Assembly: GCA_954870475.1 (NCBI GenBank)
Contig: OX940964.1
Span: 21,505,316-21,569,315 of the forward strand
Reading direction: 5' to 3'
Length of the DNA stretch: 64,000 nucleotides
Origin: Euphrasia confusa
Lineage: Eukaryota; Streptophyta; Magnoliopsida; Lamiales; Orobanchaceae
Below the pieces are notes generated by a model that was not told the DNA's origin, did no database searches, and was given only the letters and a program-made list of their open reading frames with translations. This document shows, one piece after another, positions 6,529 through 18,213 of this stretch (position 1 is the stretch's first letter; each line of letters opens with the position of its first letter). The translations under genes were made by a program, and so were the position numbers.

Positions 6529-8910
6529 AGAGGAAGAGTTCGAGTCTACACGGGCAAAGCTGTAGAGGAGGCAGCGGTTGCGGTGGAAGACATTTATCTG
6601 CTTTAGTAGTTAAATAGGATTTCATTTCAAAGTTATTGCTTTATGTACCCCTTTATTTTAGAAAGAACGTTTTGTTCTGGATTTCTATTATTAATGAATG
6701 GATATTTTATTTCTTTAATCATTTGATGATTTTGATAAGAAATAATGGCATTATCTGTTCTGGTACATTAGACAGCAATATATGAATGATAGATCCTAAG
6801 TCTACCCCAATGCAACAAACCGTTCTATAACTTGTTTTACTTGTTAGATATTTCTTTATTAATCGTTATACTTGTGAATTCTTATACTTAGTAATATTTT
6901 CAAATAAGATTCAAATGGTCGAAATTGATTTGATCAATTATAGTTGAAGGAATGGACCTTCCGACCTAAGGATTGAATTTGGAGGATAATACATCTAAGC
7001 AAACCTTTCTGGAAAAAGGGTAGAATTCAGACAAGTATTGGAAATGATTAGATATGCAGACATATGTGTATATTAGAGAGGTATGAGTAATTCTTTTAAG
7101 AATACTCAAGTAATGGATTAGAATACTTGATGTGCCATAAAAGCAAAGTGTTTTGACTAGTCAATGGACACAAAGCGATTATGGGGAACCATCAAAGTAT
7201 ATCCATTAGAAGCCTGCGACTCGGTCGCGAAGGCCATCACCTATCTGAATAACACATAGCATAATCAAAAGATTGGGTTAATCCCAAAGGGCCGCACCAT
7301 ACACTTATGTGTAGAAATAGTGCGTTCTAAAGAAATGGAAATCTGATAGTAAAAGGACAAGTTGTTCGGAACTACCTATGTTCTATGGATATTCCTAGAT
7401 ACAACGGCATATTGGATATGGTTGTAGGATATCCTAGATGAACGAAGTATTGTGTGTTCTATAGTACTATGAACCAGAGGGACGTCCTGTCCGGTTCATA
7501 GAGGAAGACTATTAGATGGACCACAAAGCCTAAATTGACGTAATACCTTGAAATGAGAAGAAAGACAAAAGACTAGGAACCAGCCAAACCGAGTAGAAGT
7601 ACACCACACACTGCACCTATTGTTATTACTGTTATACACCGGGACGCCATTGCAGTAGGAGGTTGTTGGACAACCAGAGATATTCATAAGACTAGAGGAG
7701 TTCGGACTCTGGATCTAGTAGAGATGAAATCGACCCCTAGCTCTGCATAAGGGCGGTACTAGATCTAAATGTGCCTGCTTGGAACAATAAGGATTATTGT
7801 TAAGAGGCTAGATCATTTAGAGTACAAGCTTAGTAAATCCATTTGTGGATTGAAATAAAGCTATGAATCGTGGAACTTGCGAGTTGATGGGATAATCCAT
7901 TTGATGGATTCATCAAAAGGCATAGACGAGAGGTGTATTAAAGACGTAATCGAAACAAGGTGGTGTTTCTCGGAGATTTTATGTAGATAACATTTTATCA
8001 TTGGCAACAATGTAAAAGTGTCATCAGACATAAAATAGTGGTTGTCTAAATAAATCGAGATATAAGATTGAGAAGAAGTTAGAGCTTGTTCTTAAGATCT
8101 TATGATCTAGAGATAAGAACATTGTACTTCTCCTAGATATCTTATACGATTAAGGTTTGTTTTAACATGCATACTTCTGAGAAAGGTTATTGCCTTTCAG
8201 AGACAGAATATACATCTATCTAAAGGGTATGTGTTCGAACACATAAAGGAGATAGATGAGGACAAAGCAGTTTCCTATACTTCAAGTATGGAAAGCTTTA
8301 TAGATGCAATGTTGTAAAACAAGAACCTGATATCAACTATGCGGTTTGCGTAGTGGGAGGATATCAAAGTAATCTGGATAAGGGATGTTCGAATGCTGCA
8401 AGAGTACTTTCATAGTACTGGCTTGAGCAAGACGGAATCTTCTTAGATTACAGATTCTCAGATCCAAAAATCAGAGAAGGACCAGTGAAAGTCGATATCA
8501 GGCTATGTGTTCACTTTTAGAAAGAGGTGGAACCATGAAGTGAAAGAGTGATAAGCGGGACGCTTTTCAGACTCTCTCATAACTGAATAGCAGCCTCAGA
8601 GGCAGCGGAAGTTTTGGTTAGGTTCCGGGATAACCTCTTGACTTGGATATGACTCTTAGTTTACCAAAGGCTATTGGATAGCGGTGCATGGTGAACGAGA
8701 AGAGGTCATGAGTCAAAAGTGATGTTAACACATAGAGCAAGTACCACCTGATACGAATCATCGTCAGGGGAGACGACGTAGTAGTCACCAAGATAACTTC
8801 AGAGCGGCAACCTAGATTGCTCACTCACATAGTACTTCTCGGAAGTACACTTTAAAGCACGTGATGAGTATGGGAACCGGGAGTTTGGAGGAAATGACTA
8901 GACCTTAGTA
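6529..8910 (+). pseudogene. pol: Decayed copia pol of A1
   Basis: About 2.4 kb collinear with the A3 pol (3.2 kb) but shortened by many small deletions and full of stops, so no domain is readable over any length. Landmarks: the protease segment is missing right after the zinc knuckle; integrase-like and RT-like words remain, for example TATGTAGATAAC near 7980 (YVDN in place of YVDD). The same altered words occur in A2, A4 and A5, so the damage predates these copies. No other gene is visible in this stretch. Confidence 0.8.
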
Positions 8911-8922
8911 CAAGTGGGAGAT
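8911..8922 (+). other. A1 polypurine tract
   Basis: CAAGTGGGAGAT directly before the 3' LTR; plus-strand primer site. Equivalent tracts: 31148-31159 (A4), 57743-57754 (B1), 60041-60052 (A5) on plus, and 15523-15534 (A2), 34305-34316 (A3) on minus. Confidence 0.9.
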
Positions 8923-10588
8923 TGTTGGAGTTGTGTACTTAATGTCTAGATTTAAGTAACGGTAAACTCCCGATCATAGCATTTAATCTATTAAATAAAC
9001 AATTGTTTGCTTTTAATTATTATTAATTAAATATATGCAAATCATAGTCCTGGATTTTATACGTTGTAGTCAGTATGGTGTGTCGGGCCCCACACAGAAG
9101 ATCATACTATCGGTTACTCGTATTTAATCAAACAGTGGCTCACGACCTAGATGGACCCGGACCAATCCATCGGTATAGTCGTTGTGTGAGAGAGAAAATA
9201 ATTTGTCTTAATTATTTTATCACACTTGTACACTTGGTGTATTGAGCGGATCGTTGAGATTCATCGATTAGGATTGCCGGCGATAATCGATTCGAGTCTC
9301 AGTGTATTATATTCTTAATCCTTGATATTGTTGCGGGTGTGTATATCTAATATAAGTGACTTTGATTTACCAAAGGAATTAACCGATTTAATTATTGGGT
9401 TAATTACCGGTTAAGTTGGGTCACTATATTTTATATATGGCATGCCGTGAATGATTGACAGGACAGTGTATCCCAGAAGGGTTGATAATATCCCCGAGAT
9501 GAGTTCATAAGGAATTATTGTGTAAACCTCATGAGTGGATTCGTTCCGCACAATAATTAAGGTTGAATGGTACTAATCTCGGATTCAAGAGATGAATAAA
9601 TTAATTAGCAATAAATTAATTTTATTCATGGATATTTAAATCTTAAATACACGGAATAAATAATACTACCGGAGAAATATTATTTGATATAATATGGTTT
9701 AATATTGGGAGTGCAATTAATTTATATAGTGGAAAATAAATTAATTAATATTAATGGGAGATTAATAGATTTGGGCTTGGGCTCAATTTAATCATTAATA
9801 TTGGAAGCCCAATATTCCACCTCCTTTAGATCCCCTACGTAGCCTATAAAAGCACTACATGGTCTTCACTTTCTTCATAACAATAAGACAAGATTATCAT
9901 ACTTGATATTCTAGAGAGTTGAAGAGGATCCATAAGCTTGGAGGATCGTCGCCCACCCGACGTTCAAGCTAGTGCAAGGAATACGTGGGAAGATTCAAAG
10001 GTCTTCAACTTAGATTCGTTTCTCCGCACAACGAATTAAAAGGTAAAATCACATACTCTCTTCTATGAATTTATGTGGATTAATTGTGATGCATACATGA
10101 ACGGACGATCCGGGAAAACGACGAACTTCGGGGACGGGGATTCGAGATCCCCGGCGAAGTTCGAAGGAGCCCTCGGCTGGGAGCCGAGGGGGTGCGGTCG
10201 AGCCCTAGGGCTTCGACCGCGACGGCACACGCGAGGAACCCCGGCTGGGAGCCGGGGTGGGCGATCGACCGCGGTGGTCGATCGCCGGGCAGCCGCGGCT
10301 GGAGCCGCGGCGGGTTCGCCGCTGGGCGAACCGCCCTCCTCGGGCGGTGGCGGTGAGTCGCCGGACTCACCGCCCGGGGCTGCCGGAGCAGCCCCAGCGA
10401 TCGCCTTGTGCGCGATCGCGAGCCCCACGGTGGGGCTCGGCTAGGGTTTAGCCGCGGGTTCATCCCGCGGCGATGCTCTTGTCGAACCCGGTTCTTCGTG
10501 GTGTTCGTGATCGGTTTCCGGCGAGAGGTTTTCGGTCGGGTTATTATTTTCCGCAAATTTTAATGGCCCGGGATACCGAATTCCAACA
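8923..10588 (+). repeat. A1 3' LTR (1666 bp)
   Basis: Same length as the 5' LTR; differences noted by eye: GGAAGG/AGAAGG, CTAGTC/CTAATC, AATCAAAAGG/AATTAAAAGG and GGCGATGG/GGCGGTGG. TATA at 9845-9851, 5' UTR-type hairpin at 9947-9962, donor GT at 10043, hairpin array 10123-10470. Followed by the TTATA duplication. Confidence 0.95.
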
Positions 10589-10593
10589 TTATA

Positions 10594-10956
10594 CCCCATA
10601 GTTCGCAAAAGTCCGAGACTCGCTCCCCGTCGAATTGCCTACCGTTGTCCGAGATGATGGACTCGGGCAATCCGAACCGGCATATGATGTTCTTCCAGAT
10701 GAACTTGATCACTTGTGGTTGATCGATCTTCTGGACTGCTTCCGCCTCGGCCCACTTGGTGAAGTAATCGACCGCGACAAACGCGAACTTGACTCCGCCC
10801 GGGGCGGCGGCCAACGGGCCGATGATGTCTATGCCCCACCGGGCAAAGGGCCATGGGGAGTACAGCGCCTTGAGGTGCGGTGAGAATGTTGGGTCCCATG
10901 AGTTGGCAATGGACGCATCTTTTCGCGAACTCGGCGGCATCGCGGCGTAGATTTGG
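10594..10956 (-). pseudogene. Tat integrase: zinc finger end and catalytic core
   Basis: Reading from 10956 down, the frame continues from the RNase H segment through RCVHC, the second half of the HHCC zinc finger. A shift of frame around 10860-10890 is needed to reach WGIDIIGP (first Asp) and ISDNGRQFD (second Asp). The segment stops at the A1 insertion; the catalytic Glu is in 1179-1772. Catalyses insertion of element DNA when intact; here inactivated by a stop at 10957-10959 (a Trp position in relatives, TGG to TAG), the frameshift and A1. Confidence 0.85.
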
Positions 10957-12034
10957 CTAGTAGAAACCTTGACCCATGGTTTTGTGGGCTAACGACCGAC
11001 TGCCGGCGTGATTACCACAAATGCCCTCGTGGATTTCGGACAAGACTTTTGCTCCCTCGTCCCTAGATATACATTTTAACAAAGGCATGGAAAAACTCCT
11101 GCGATAAAGTTGGGAACCCAGAACAGAGTACCTTGCAGCCTGCGTTCGGAGCTTTTTTGCCTTGACCTTGTCCGAGGGCAGGGCCCCGGAATCGATGAAA
11201 CCTTTGATCGCGTCCCGCCAGTCGGCCCCGGGCTCGAGGGCTACGGGGAGGATCTCCTCTCGGGCGTCGACTGAGGGAGTCTTCAGCTGTGTCAGCACGA
11301 CTCGGGACAGATCTGCAACCCCTTCGGATGAGGCTAGTTTGGACAGCGCGTCGGCCTGCGAGTTTTGCTCCCTGGGGATCTGCTCGATCCGGACGTCGGG
11401 AATCTTGCCGCACAATCTCCACACCAGCTCGAGGTACTTGATCATCTGCTCTCCTTTGGCTTCGTAGTCGCCCGTGACTTGGTTCACCACTAGCTGCGAG
11501 TCCATGAACACGTGGAGTTGCGGGACGTCCACCGCGATGGACATTTCGAGGCCTGCCACGAGCGCTTCGTACTCTGCTTTATTATTTGTTGCGGAAAATT
11601 CGAATTTCACCGTGTGGGCAAACGAGTCACCGTCCGGCCCCAGGAGCACTACTCCGGACCCCGAGCACACGCTGGTAGACGACCCGTCCACGTAGAGTCT
11701 CCAGGGGCGTGCTTCACCCGTGCTCCGTTGGGGAAAGGTCAACTCAACCACGAAGTCAGCGAGTGCCTGCGCTTTTATTGCGGTGCGAGGCGCGAAAGTC
11801 AGGTCGTACTGGCTCAGCTCTAGGCTCCACCGGAGCAATCTTCCTGATACATCGGAACGATGCATGACTTATCGTAACGGCATTGTGGTGAGCACTTCTA
11901 CGGGATGCTCGAACAAGTACGCCCTGAGTTTGCGGACTGAAATTATCAAGGCGTACGCCAATTTCTCGAGCGGCGTGTAACGGGCTTCCGCCTCGTGGAG
12001 GACATGGCTCACGAAATAGATAGGCAGGTGGAGG
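10957..12034 (-). pseudogene. Tat RT/RNase H end, second RNase H, integrase start
   Basis: From 12034 down: YFVSHVLHEAEARYTPLEKLAYAL is the end of the RT-linked RNase H. A TAA at 11869-11871 interrupts it (a Gln in relatives). Then a complete second RNase H domain: YVDGSS (Asp), NKAEYEAL (Glu), MDSQLVV (Asp) and NSQADALSKLA (Asp), all four catalytic positions present. This extra domain is diagnostic of Tat elements. The frame ends with the His part of the integrase zinc finger and a stop at 10957. Truncated on the right by A2 at 12035. Confidence 0.85.
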
Positions 12035-13730
12035 TGCTGGAAATCGATGTCCCTGGCTATTAAAATTTGCGGAAAATAATAACCCGACCGAAATCCTTTC
12101 GCCGGAAACCGATCACGAACACCACGAAGAATCGGGGCCCGACCGGAGAATCGCCGCGAGGGCGAAACCCTAGCCGAACCCCCATGCATGGGGTTCGCGA
12201 TCGCCGTGCATGGCGATCGCCGGGGATGCGGGGTGCATCCCCACGGGGCTGTCGATTAGCACCCGCCGGCGGTGAGTCCGGCGACTCACCGCCACCGCCA
12301 CACGAGGAGGAGGGCGCCCAGCCGAGGCTCCAGCCCTTGGCTGCCCTCGCAATCGAGCCCAGCTCGATCGCCCGCCCCGGCTTCAGCCGGGGCTCCCCGT
12401 GCGCACGCCGCCGTCGAAGGGGCGGCTGGGATCCGCCGCGGCACCAGCCCGCGGCATCCTAGCGATCGACCAAGTCGATCGCATGCCCCGGCGTCCAGCC
12501 GGGGCTCGTCCCTCGTCGCGCGGTGCCGGCGGTCGAACCCAAGGGTTCGGCCGCCCCTTGTTCGATCCCGACGGGGATCTCGAATCCCCGTATCCCGGTC
12601 TCGACGTTTTTCCCGGATCGTGCGTTCATGTATATATCACAATTAAATATCACATAAATTCACACAAGGGAGTTTATGATATTACCTTCGATTCGTTGTG
12701 CGGATAAACGAATTGAATTGATGACCTTACGATCTTCCCACGTATTCCTTGCACTAGCTTGAACGTCGGGTGGGCGACGATCCTCCAAGCTCTATGGATC
12801 TACTTCACGAACTCTCTAGACTAATCAAGTATGATTATCTTGTCTTGTCTAATTGTGAAGACCATGTAGTGCTTTTATAGGCTACGTAGGGGATCTAAAG
12901 GAGGTGGAATATTGGGCTTCCAATAATAGTGATTAAATTGAGCCCAAGCCCAAATCTATTAATCCTTACTATTATTAATTAATTTATTTTCCACTATATA
13001 AATTAATTGCACTCCCAATATTAAACCATATTATATCAAATAATATTTCTCCGGTAGTATTATTTATTCCGTGTATTTAAGATTTAAATATCCATGAATA
13101 AAATTAATTTATTGCTAATTAATTTATTCATCTCTTATATCCGAGACTAGTACCATTCATCTCTTATGAACTCATCTCGGGGATATTATCAACCCTTCCG
13201 GGATACACTTTCCCGTCAAGTATTCACGGCATGCCATATATAAAATATAGTGACCCAACTTGACCGGTAATTAACCCAATAATTAAATCGGTTAATTCCT
13301 TTTGCAAATCAAAGTCACTAGTATTAAATATACACACCCGCAATAGTATCGGGGATTAAGAATAAAATACTCTGAGACTTGAATCAATTATCAACGGAAA
13401 TCCTAATTGATAAGTCTCAAGCGATCCGCTCAATACACCAAGTGTACCAGTGTGATAAAATAATTAAGAAAAATTATTTTCTCTCTCACACAACGACTAT
13501 ACCGATGGATTGGTCCGTGTCCATCTAGGTCGTGAGCAACTGTTCGATTAAATACGAGTAACCGATAGTATGATCTTCTGTGTGACGTCGCACACCATAC
13601 TAACTACAACGTATAGAATCCAGGACTATATTTTGCATATATTTAATTATCAATAATTAAACGCAAACAATTGTTTATTAATTAAATAGATTAAATGTTA
13701 TGACCGGGAGTTACCGTTACTTAAATCTAG

Positions 13731-15479
13731 AGCCTCGGAGGTCAAGAGACTCGCTCGAGGGTCAAGAGACGAACTCCTCCCACTGGAGCCTCGGCTCGAG
13801 CCTCGTTGAGTCGTCCGTGGGTTCGAACGAACCCCAGCCCCGCTGCTGCCCGTCGCGAACACGGGGTGTGTTCGATGGCTGCCCGTTGCCGGTTCGCCCT
13901 CCTCGATCCTCGTTTCTCCGGGTTTTGGTCTCGTCTCGATCCACCAAAATTAGTAAGAAAAATTACAAGAATAAACTTACTAAATCCGGCATCGATCCTA
14001 TACAAGGTGATCGACCCTATACATGTCCCGGATACAACGAAAAATAAATAAATCTAACGACTCAACCCGTCGTTTTTATCTATTACAAACAAGCATCGTT
14101 TTCCAAAAACAAAACAATCTCGACAAGCCCGAGAGTTTAACAAACCACAACAAAATTATCATACAACATCCCATAATGTTGGCCATAATAATCGGGTTCA
14201 ACTTGCAAGGTAAATCGTACGAACTATACAACAAACCGATAAACCGTCTCTGATACCAATTGTTGGAAATCGACTACCCGGGACATGTCCGTTCGACTAC
14301 TCGAACATCTGGACAAGCCCAGTCGACCCCCGGCGTACCCACTGTACTTAACACGAAGCCCTAGACCCGAAACACGCCCAGCCATTGCACCGAAAATGCA
14401 ACCGCGCGAAAACGGGGCATTCTGCCCAGTCTGTCGGCCGACGCCAAAAGGCTGTCGCCCGACAGGGCAAATGTCGGCCGACATTAAAATACTCATGAAA
14501 CAATGTCGGCCGACATCGTCGCGATTCCAGCAGCGGGTTTCGCCCGTTCTGGCTGTTCCGACGAGATTTTCTCGATCCGACTGCCACGCCGGAGGTCAGA
14601 GACCTCCCAGCAGTCCGAGAACATCAAATCCAAGCCAAATAAACCAATATTTGGTTCGTTGTATAATTACGTACGAGATCGAATCGAAATTATGCGGAAA
14701 TAGGGTTTCGATTCCATACCTTTGTCGCGTGATTCGGAGAAGCCGAATTGACAGAGACCTCTAGTCTTCTAGCGTGTATCCTAGCCCTCTTGCTCCAGCC
14801 GATGTGTGTGCATCGATCCGCTTGGAGTTTCTCTTCTTCTTCTCTCTCAAACTTACGCTACAATATATTTTTCTCTGTCTCAGATATATAATTGCGCTAG
14901 CAATTTATTTCTACAGAAAATAATAACAACGCTAATCTATTTATTTTCACAAAAAAAAAATAATTGCGTTAACAAATTAATTTTTCTCCGCAAAAATAAA
15001 ATAGCGGCGTTCTGTAGGTTTAGAGAAGAGAGACGAGGATTTATATAGGCCACACTAGGGACCCATAGGCAATTAATTAATTAGGCTTAAATTTCAATTT
15101 AATTAACTTGGTGTCCCAAAAGGAAAACCTTAATTAAATTCCACAATTTTATTTATAATTAATTCCACTATAAAATTATAAATGATTTCCCAATTAATTA
15201 ATTCAAATTATTCCGTCAATAATTTTCCCGCCGTAAAAGAGCCCGGAACAGCAGGTCGCGCTGCTGTTCGCGCCTGCTGAAGGACAAACGGCGACCGCCG
15301 TTTCGCTGTTTTTCGGCCAGCCAGCTCCGGTCCGCGCGGTTGTCCTTCGGGGCAATGGCTGGGTGTGAATCGAGACACGGGCTGGCACGTGAACGGAGTA
15401 ACGGACCTGGGGGTCGACTGGGAGCGTTCGGATGTTAGAGCGATCGAACGAACGCATCCCGGGTAGTCGATTTCCAACA
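13731..15479 (-). mobile_element. Rearranged family B fragment (leader + LTR + inverted LTR end)
   Basis: 13731-14246 is reverse-oriented B leader (compare 52450-52800); 14247-14258 is a primer site; 14261 to about 15235 is a reverse B-type LTR (starts TGTTGGAAATCGACTACC) lacking its 5' end; from about 15236 to 15479 the strand flips and the sequence matches the end of a forward B LTR (GGGTAGTCGATTTCCAACA). The two LTR pieces belong to different subfamilies. No gag or pol is present. Not a normal insertion: no TG...CA pair with a 5-bp duplication. Confidence 0.8.
14432..14516 (-). repeat. Cluster of TGTCGGCCGACA palindromes
   Basis: Four related palindromes at 14432-14443, 14453-14464 (TGTCGCCCGACA), 14471-14484 and 14503-14516 in the U5-like part of the 14261 LTR. 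They occupy the place where other B LTRs carry AAACGGCG...CGCCGTTT palindromes. Confidence 0.8.
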
Positions 15480-15534
15480 TTTCCGTTACTTAAATCTAGA
15501 CATTAAGTACACAACTCCAACAATCTCCCACTTG

Positions 15535-17069
15535 TACTAAGGTCTAGTCATTTCCTCCAAACTCCCGACTCCCATACTCATCACGTGCTTAAGTTGTACT
15601 TCCAAGAAGTACTATGTGAATGAGCACTCTAGGTTGTCGCTCTGAAGTTATCTTGGTGACTACTGCCTCGTCTCCCTAGACGATGACTCGAATCAGGTGG
15701 TACTTGCTCTATGTGTTAGCATCACTTTTTGACTTATGACTTCTTCCAGCTTACCATGCACCGCTATTCAATAGCCTTTGGTAAACTAAGAGCCATATCC
15801 AAGTCAAGAGGTTATCCCGGAACCTAACCAAAACTTCCGCTGCCTCTGAGGCTGCTATTCGGTTATGAGAGAGTCTGATAAGCATCCTACTTATCACTCT
15901 TTCATTTCAAGGTTTCACCTCATTCTAAAAGTGAACACATAGCCTGATATCGACTTACACTGGTCCTTCTGATTTGAGATCTGAGAATTTGTAATCAAAG
16001 AAGATTTCGTCTTGCTTAATCTAGTACATCCAAGTACTTTTACAGCATTCGAACATCTCTTGTCCAGATTACTTTGATATCCTCCCACTACGCAAACCGC
16101 ATAGCTGATATCAGGTTCTTGTTTTACAACATTGCATCTATCAAGCTTTCCATACAAAAGTGTAGGAAACTGCTTTGATTGTATCTATCTCCTTTATGTG
16201 TTCGAAACACATACCCTTAGATAGATATATGTTCTGTCTCTGAAAGGCAATAACCTTTCTCAGAATTATGCATGTTTAAAACAAACCATAATCATATAAG
16301 ATATCTAGGAGAAGTACAATGTTCTTATCCTTAGATCGAAAGATCTCAAGAACATGTTCCAACTTCTACTCAATCTTATATCTTGATTCATTTAGACAAC
16401 CATCATCTTATGTCTGATAACGTCTTTACATTGTTGCCAATGATAAAATGTTATCTACATAAAATCTCCGAGAAATACCACCTTGTTTCCATTACGTCTC
16501 CAATACACCTTTCGTATATGCCTTTCAATCCATGAATGGATTTACTAAGCTTGTACTCTAAATGATCTTGCCTCTTAACAATAAACTTTATTGTTCTCCA
16601 AGCAGGCACATTTAGATCTAGTACCGCCCTCGTGCAGAACTCAGGGATCGATTTCATCTTTACTAGATCCAGAGTCCGAAACTCTTCTAGTCTTATGAAC
16701 ATCTCTGGTTGATCAACAACCTCCCACTGCAACGGCGTCCCGGTGTATAACAGTAATAACAGTAGGTGCAGTGTGTGGTGTACTTCTACTCGGTTTGGTT
16801 GGTTCTAAGTCTTTGTCCTTTTTCTCATTCCAAAGTATTACGTCAGTGAGGGCTTTGTAGTTCATCTAATAGTCTTGCTCTAAGAACCGGGCGTTAGAGC
16901 TTATAACGTCCTTCTGGTTCATAGTACTATAGAACACAATCCTTTTTGTTCACCTAGGATATCCTACAACCACATTGAAGTGCCGTTGTCTCTAGGAATA
17001 TCCACAGAACATAGGTAGTTCCGAATAACTTGTTATTATTAGATTCCTATTTCTTATTTCCGACACACC
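15535..17069 (-). pseudogene. pol: Decayed pol of A2, RNase H/RT side
   Basis: Collinear with the 3' half of the dead pol of A1 and A4, in reverse. Shared lesions include GTTATCTACATA (YVDN) near 16448. Many stops and small gaps; no usable frame. Interrupted at 17069 by the CACTA element and resumed at 20527. Short open frames here are chance. Confidence 0.8.
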
Positions 17070-17499
17070 CACTACTAAAAACAGAGCCATAGACATCACT
17101 TCATTTAAATCATCTTCAAATGTGCCCGATGTCAGTTTATATATTTTAATCGGTTCAAAAACAGTTGATTTAAATCTGAATAACAATATCGTTTTTAAAT
17201 AAAATCGATTTAAATGAGATCGTTTTTAAAAACAATTAAATCATTTTTATTTAGTAAGCGATTTAATTGATATTTAAAAAAAAATCCTTAGTCTATATAA
17301 TCGGTTATAAACGTAGCCCGATTTGACTGTTATAAAAAAACTAAAAAAATTCTAAGTTAAACCCTCTATATTTTCATCCGCTCAAACACTCTCCAGGACT
17401 CAAATCTTTTCACGGGTCAGGTATGCTTCGTCTCTTTTCCGCTCACAATCTCTCATAACTCATTAACTCAGCCCTAACAATTTCTGTCTGTGTATTCCC

Positions 17500-18213
17500 T
17501 TCGTTGTCCGTTAACTCTGAAGCCCTAATTTCCCGAAGGATCGGCGCCCGTCGCCAAAGTCGTCGTCTCTCTCGATCTCTTCCACCCTGAAGACCCGGTG
17601 CAAGTAAATACGCTCTTCTCTAATATTACGCGCACTTGCTGTGTGCGTGATTTCTCTGCGTGAAATTACTTCATGTTCTATTGGGGCTGGTAGACGACCA
17701 CGGCTTCGTGCACAAGCGCCTGAAGCGTCCGCGCCTCGACCCCGCTGACGAGCCTTCGGGGCCGGATCCGAGGGCGGAGAGGAATCGCAACGAGAATTGA
17801 AGAAGGCGGGTGTGAGGATTCTACTCGCCGGAGAGCAATTGATGATCTCCTCTCTCAGGTAAACCCTAATTGTACTGGTTGTTAGTATTTTTTTGGGGGA
17901 TTTATAGTAGGCTTTTGTAAAACGAATCTACAGCTTCCCAAAAAAAAATCTTTTTTTTTTAGAAGAGTAGATTGATTTTAGTGGGTTTTCTACTGTAAGT
18001 TTTTTTTTAATTAGAAGCTGAGTTAGTTGATTTTTTTACTGTATTTTATTTTGAACCTATAGGTTGAAGCACAAGAAGCCATGATCCGGGATATTTCGAG
18101 TTTATGCGATATAGCCGAAGCATTATGCAGTGCAGAAGAGGACATATTGAAGCAGCAGTTTAATGATTTACCAATTTGGGAACCGTCCCCCCATGAGCTC
18201 ATGGCAGCATTAG
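17500..18213 (+). pseudogene. Captured host gene fragments inside the CACTA element
   Basis: Several exon-like blocks with GT/AG borders. One ends near CGGTGCAA|GTAAAT (about 17603). The next includes frame DDHGFVHKRLKRPRLDP (from 17693) and meets a stop at 17798. In another frame the text continues RRRAIDDLLSQ (17826-17858) up to a clean CAG|GTAAAC donor. After a 200-base intron an AG acceptor (18061-18062) opens a 151-base exon with VEAQEAMIRDISSLCDIAEAL and NDLPIWEPSPHELMAAL, ending at G|GTAACT (18213). It looks like a plant nuclear gene with a basic N-terminus and an acidic helical part; I cannot name it. Frameshift and stop indicate a decayed capture. Confidence 0.6.

Larger units (their letters stand above)
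1773..10588 (+). mobile_element. Copia element A1: full-length, gag-only
   Basis: Complete LTR retrotransposon with two 1666-bp LTRs, a primer site matching initiator Met-tRNA, a long structured leader, an open gag (5716-6528), a decayed pol and a polypurine tract. Flanked by TTATA on both sides within the gypsy integrase. I count about four differences between the LTRs, so it inserted recently. The pol part is nevertheless ruined, and the same lesions occur in A2, A4 and A5. The element therefore probably moved with RT and integrase supplied by a relative. It resembles the TR-GAG class of non-autonomous plant elements, but a recognisable dead pol is still attached. Confidence 0.95.
1..12034 (-). 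mobile_element. Ty3/gypsy remnant, Tat-type, partial
   Basis: Minus-strand gypsy element, oldest layer of the window. Reading 12034 down to 1 it shows the end of RT/RNase H, a second RNase H domain, a zinc-binding and catalytic integrase, a non-coding stretch, and an ORF on the opposite strand. The extra RNase H and an antisense ORF beyond pol are known traits of the plant Tat lineage. A1 is inserted inside integrase at 1772/10589 with a TTATA duplication, and the integrase frame is continuous across the empty site. A2 interrupts it at 12035. RT, protease, gag and both LTRs are outside the window or lost. It carries two stop codons and two frameshifts, so it is dead. Confidence 0.85.
12035..15522 (-). 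repeat. A2 3' LTR, split by a B-family fragment
   Basis: Reverse-oriented A-type LTR. 12035-13730 carries the GC-rich hairpin array (about 12185-12480), donor-like site (near 12673), UTR hairpin (12764-12779), TATA (12873-12879) and AT-rich U3. The last bases, CATTAAGTACACAACTCCAACA in pieces, are at 15500-15522. Between lies foreign DNA 13731-15479, flanked by a near-perfect 20-bp repeat of LTR sequence (13711-13730 and 15480-15499, one mismatch). Confidence 0.9.

Noticed and set aside
13700..14764. Frames over the B fragment
   Set aside because: Leader and LTR sequence; the matching parts of B1 are untranslated.
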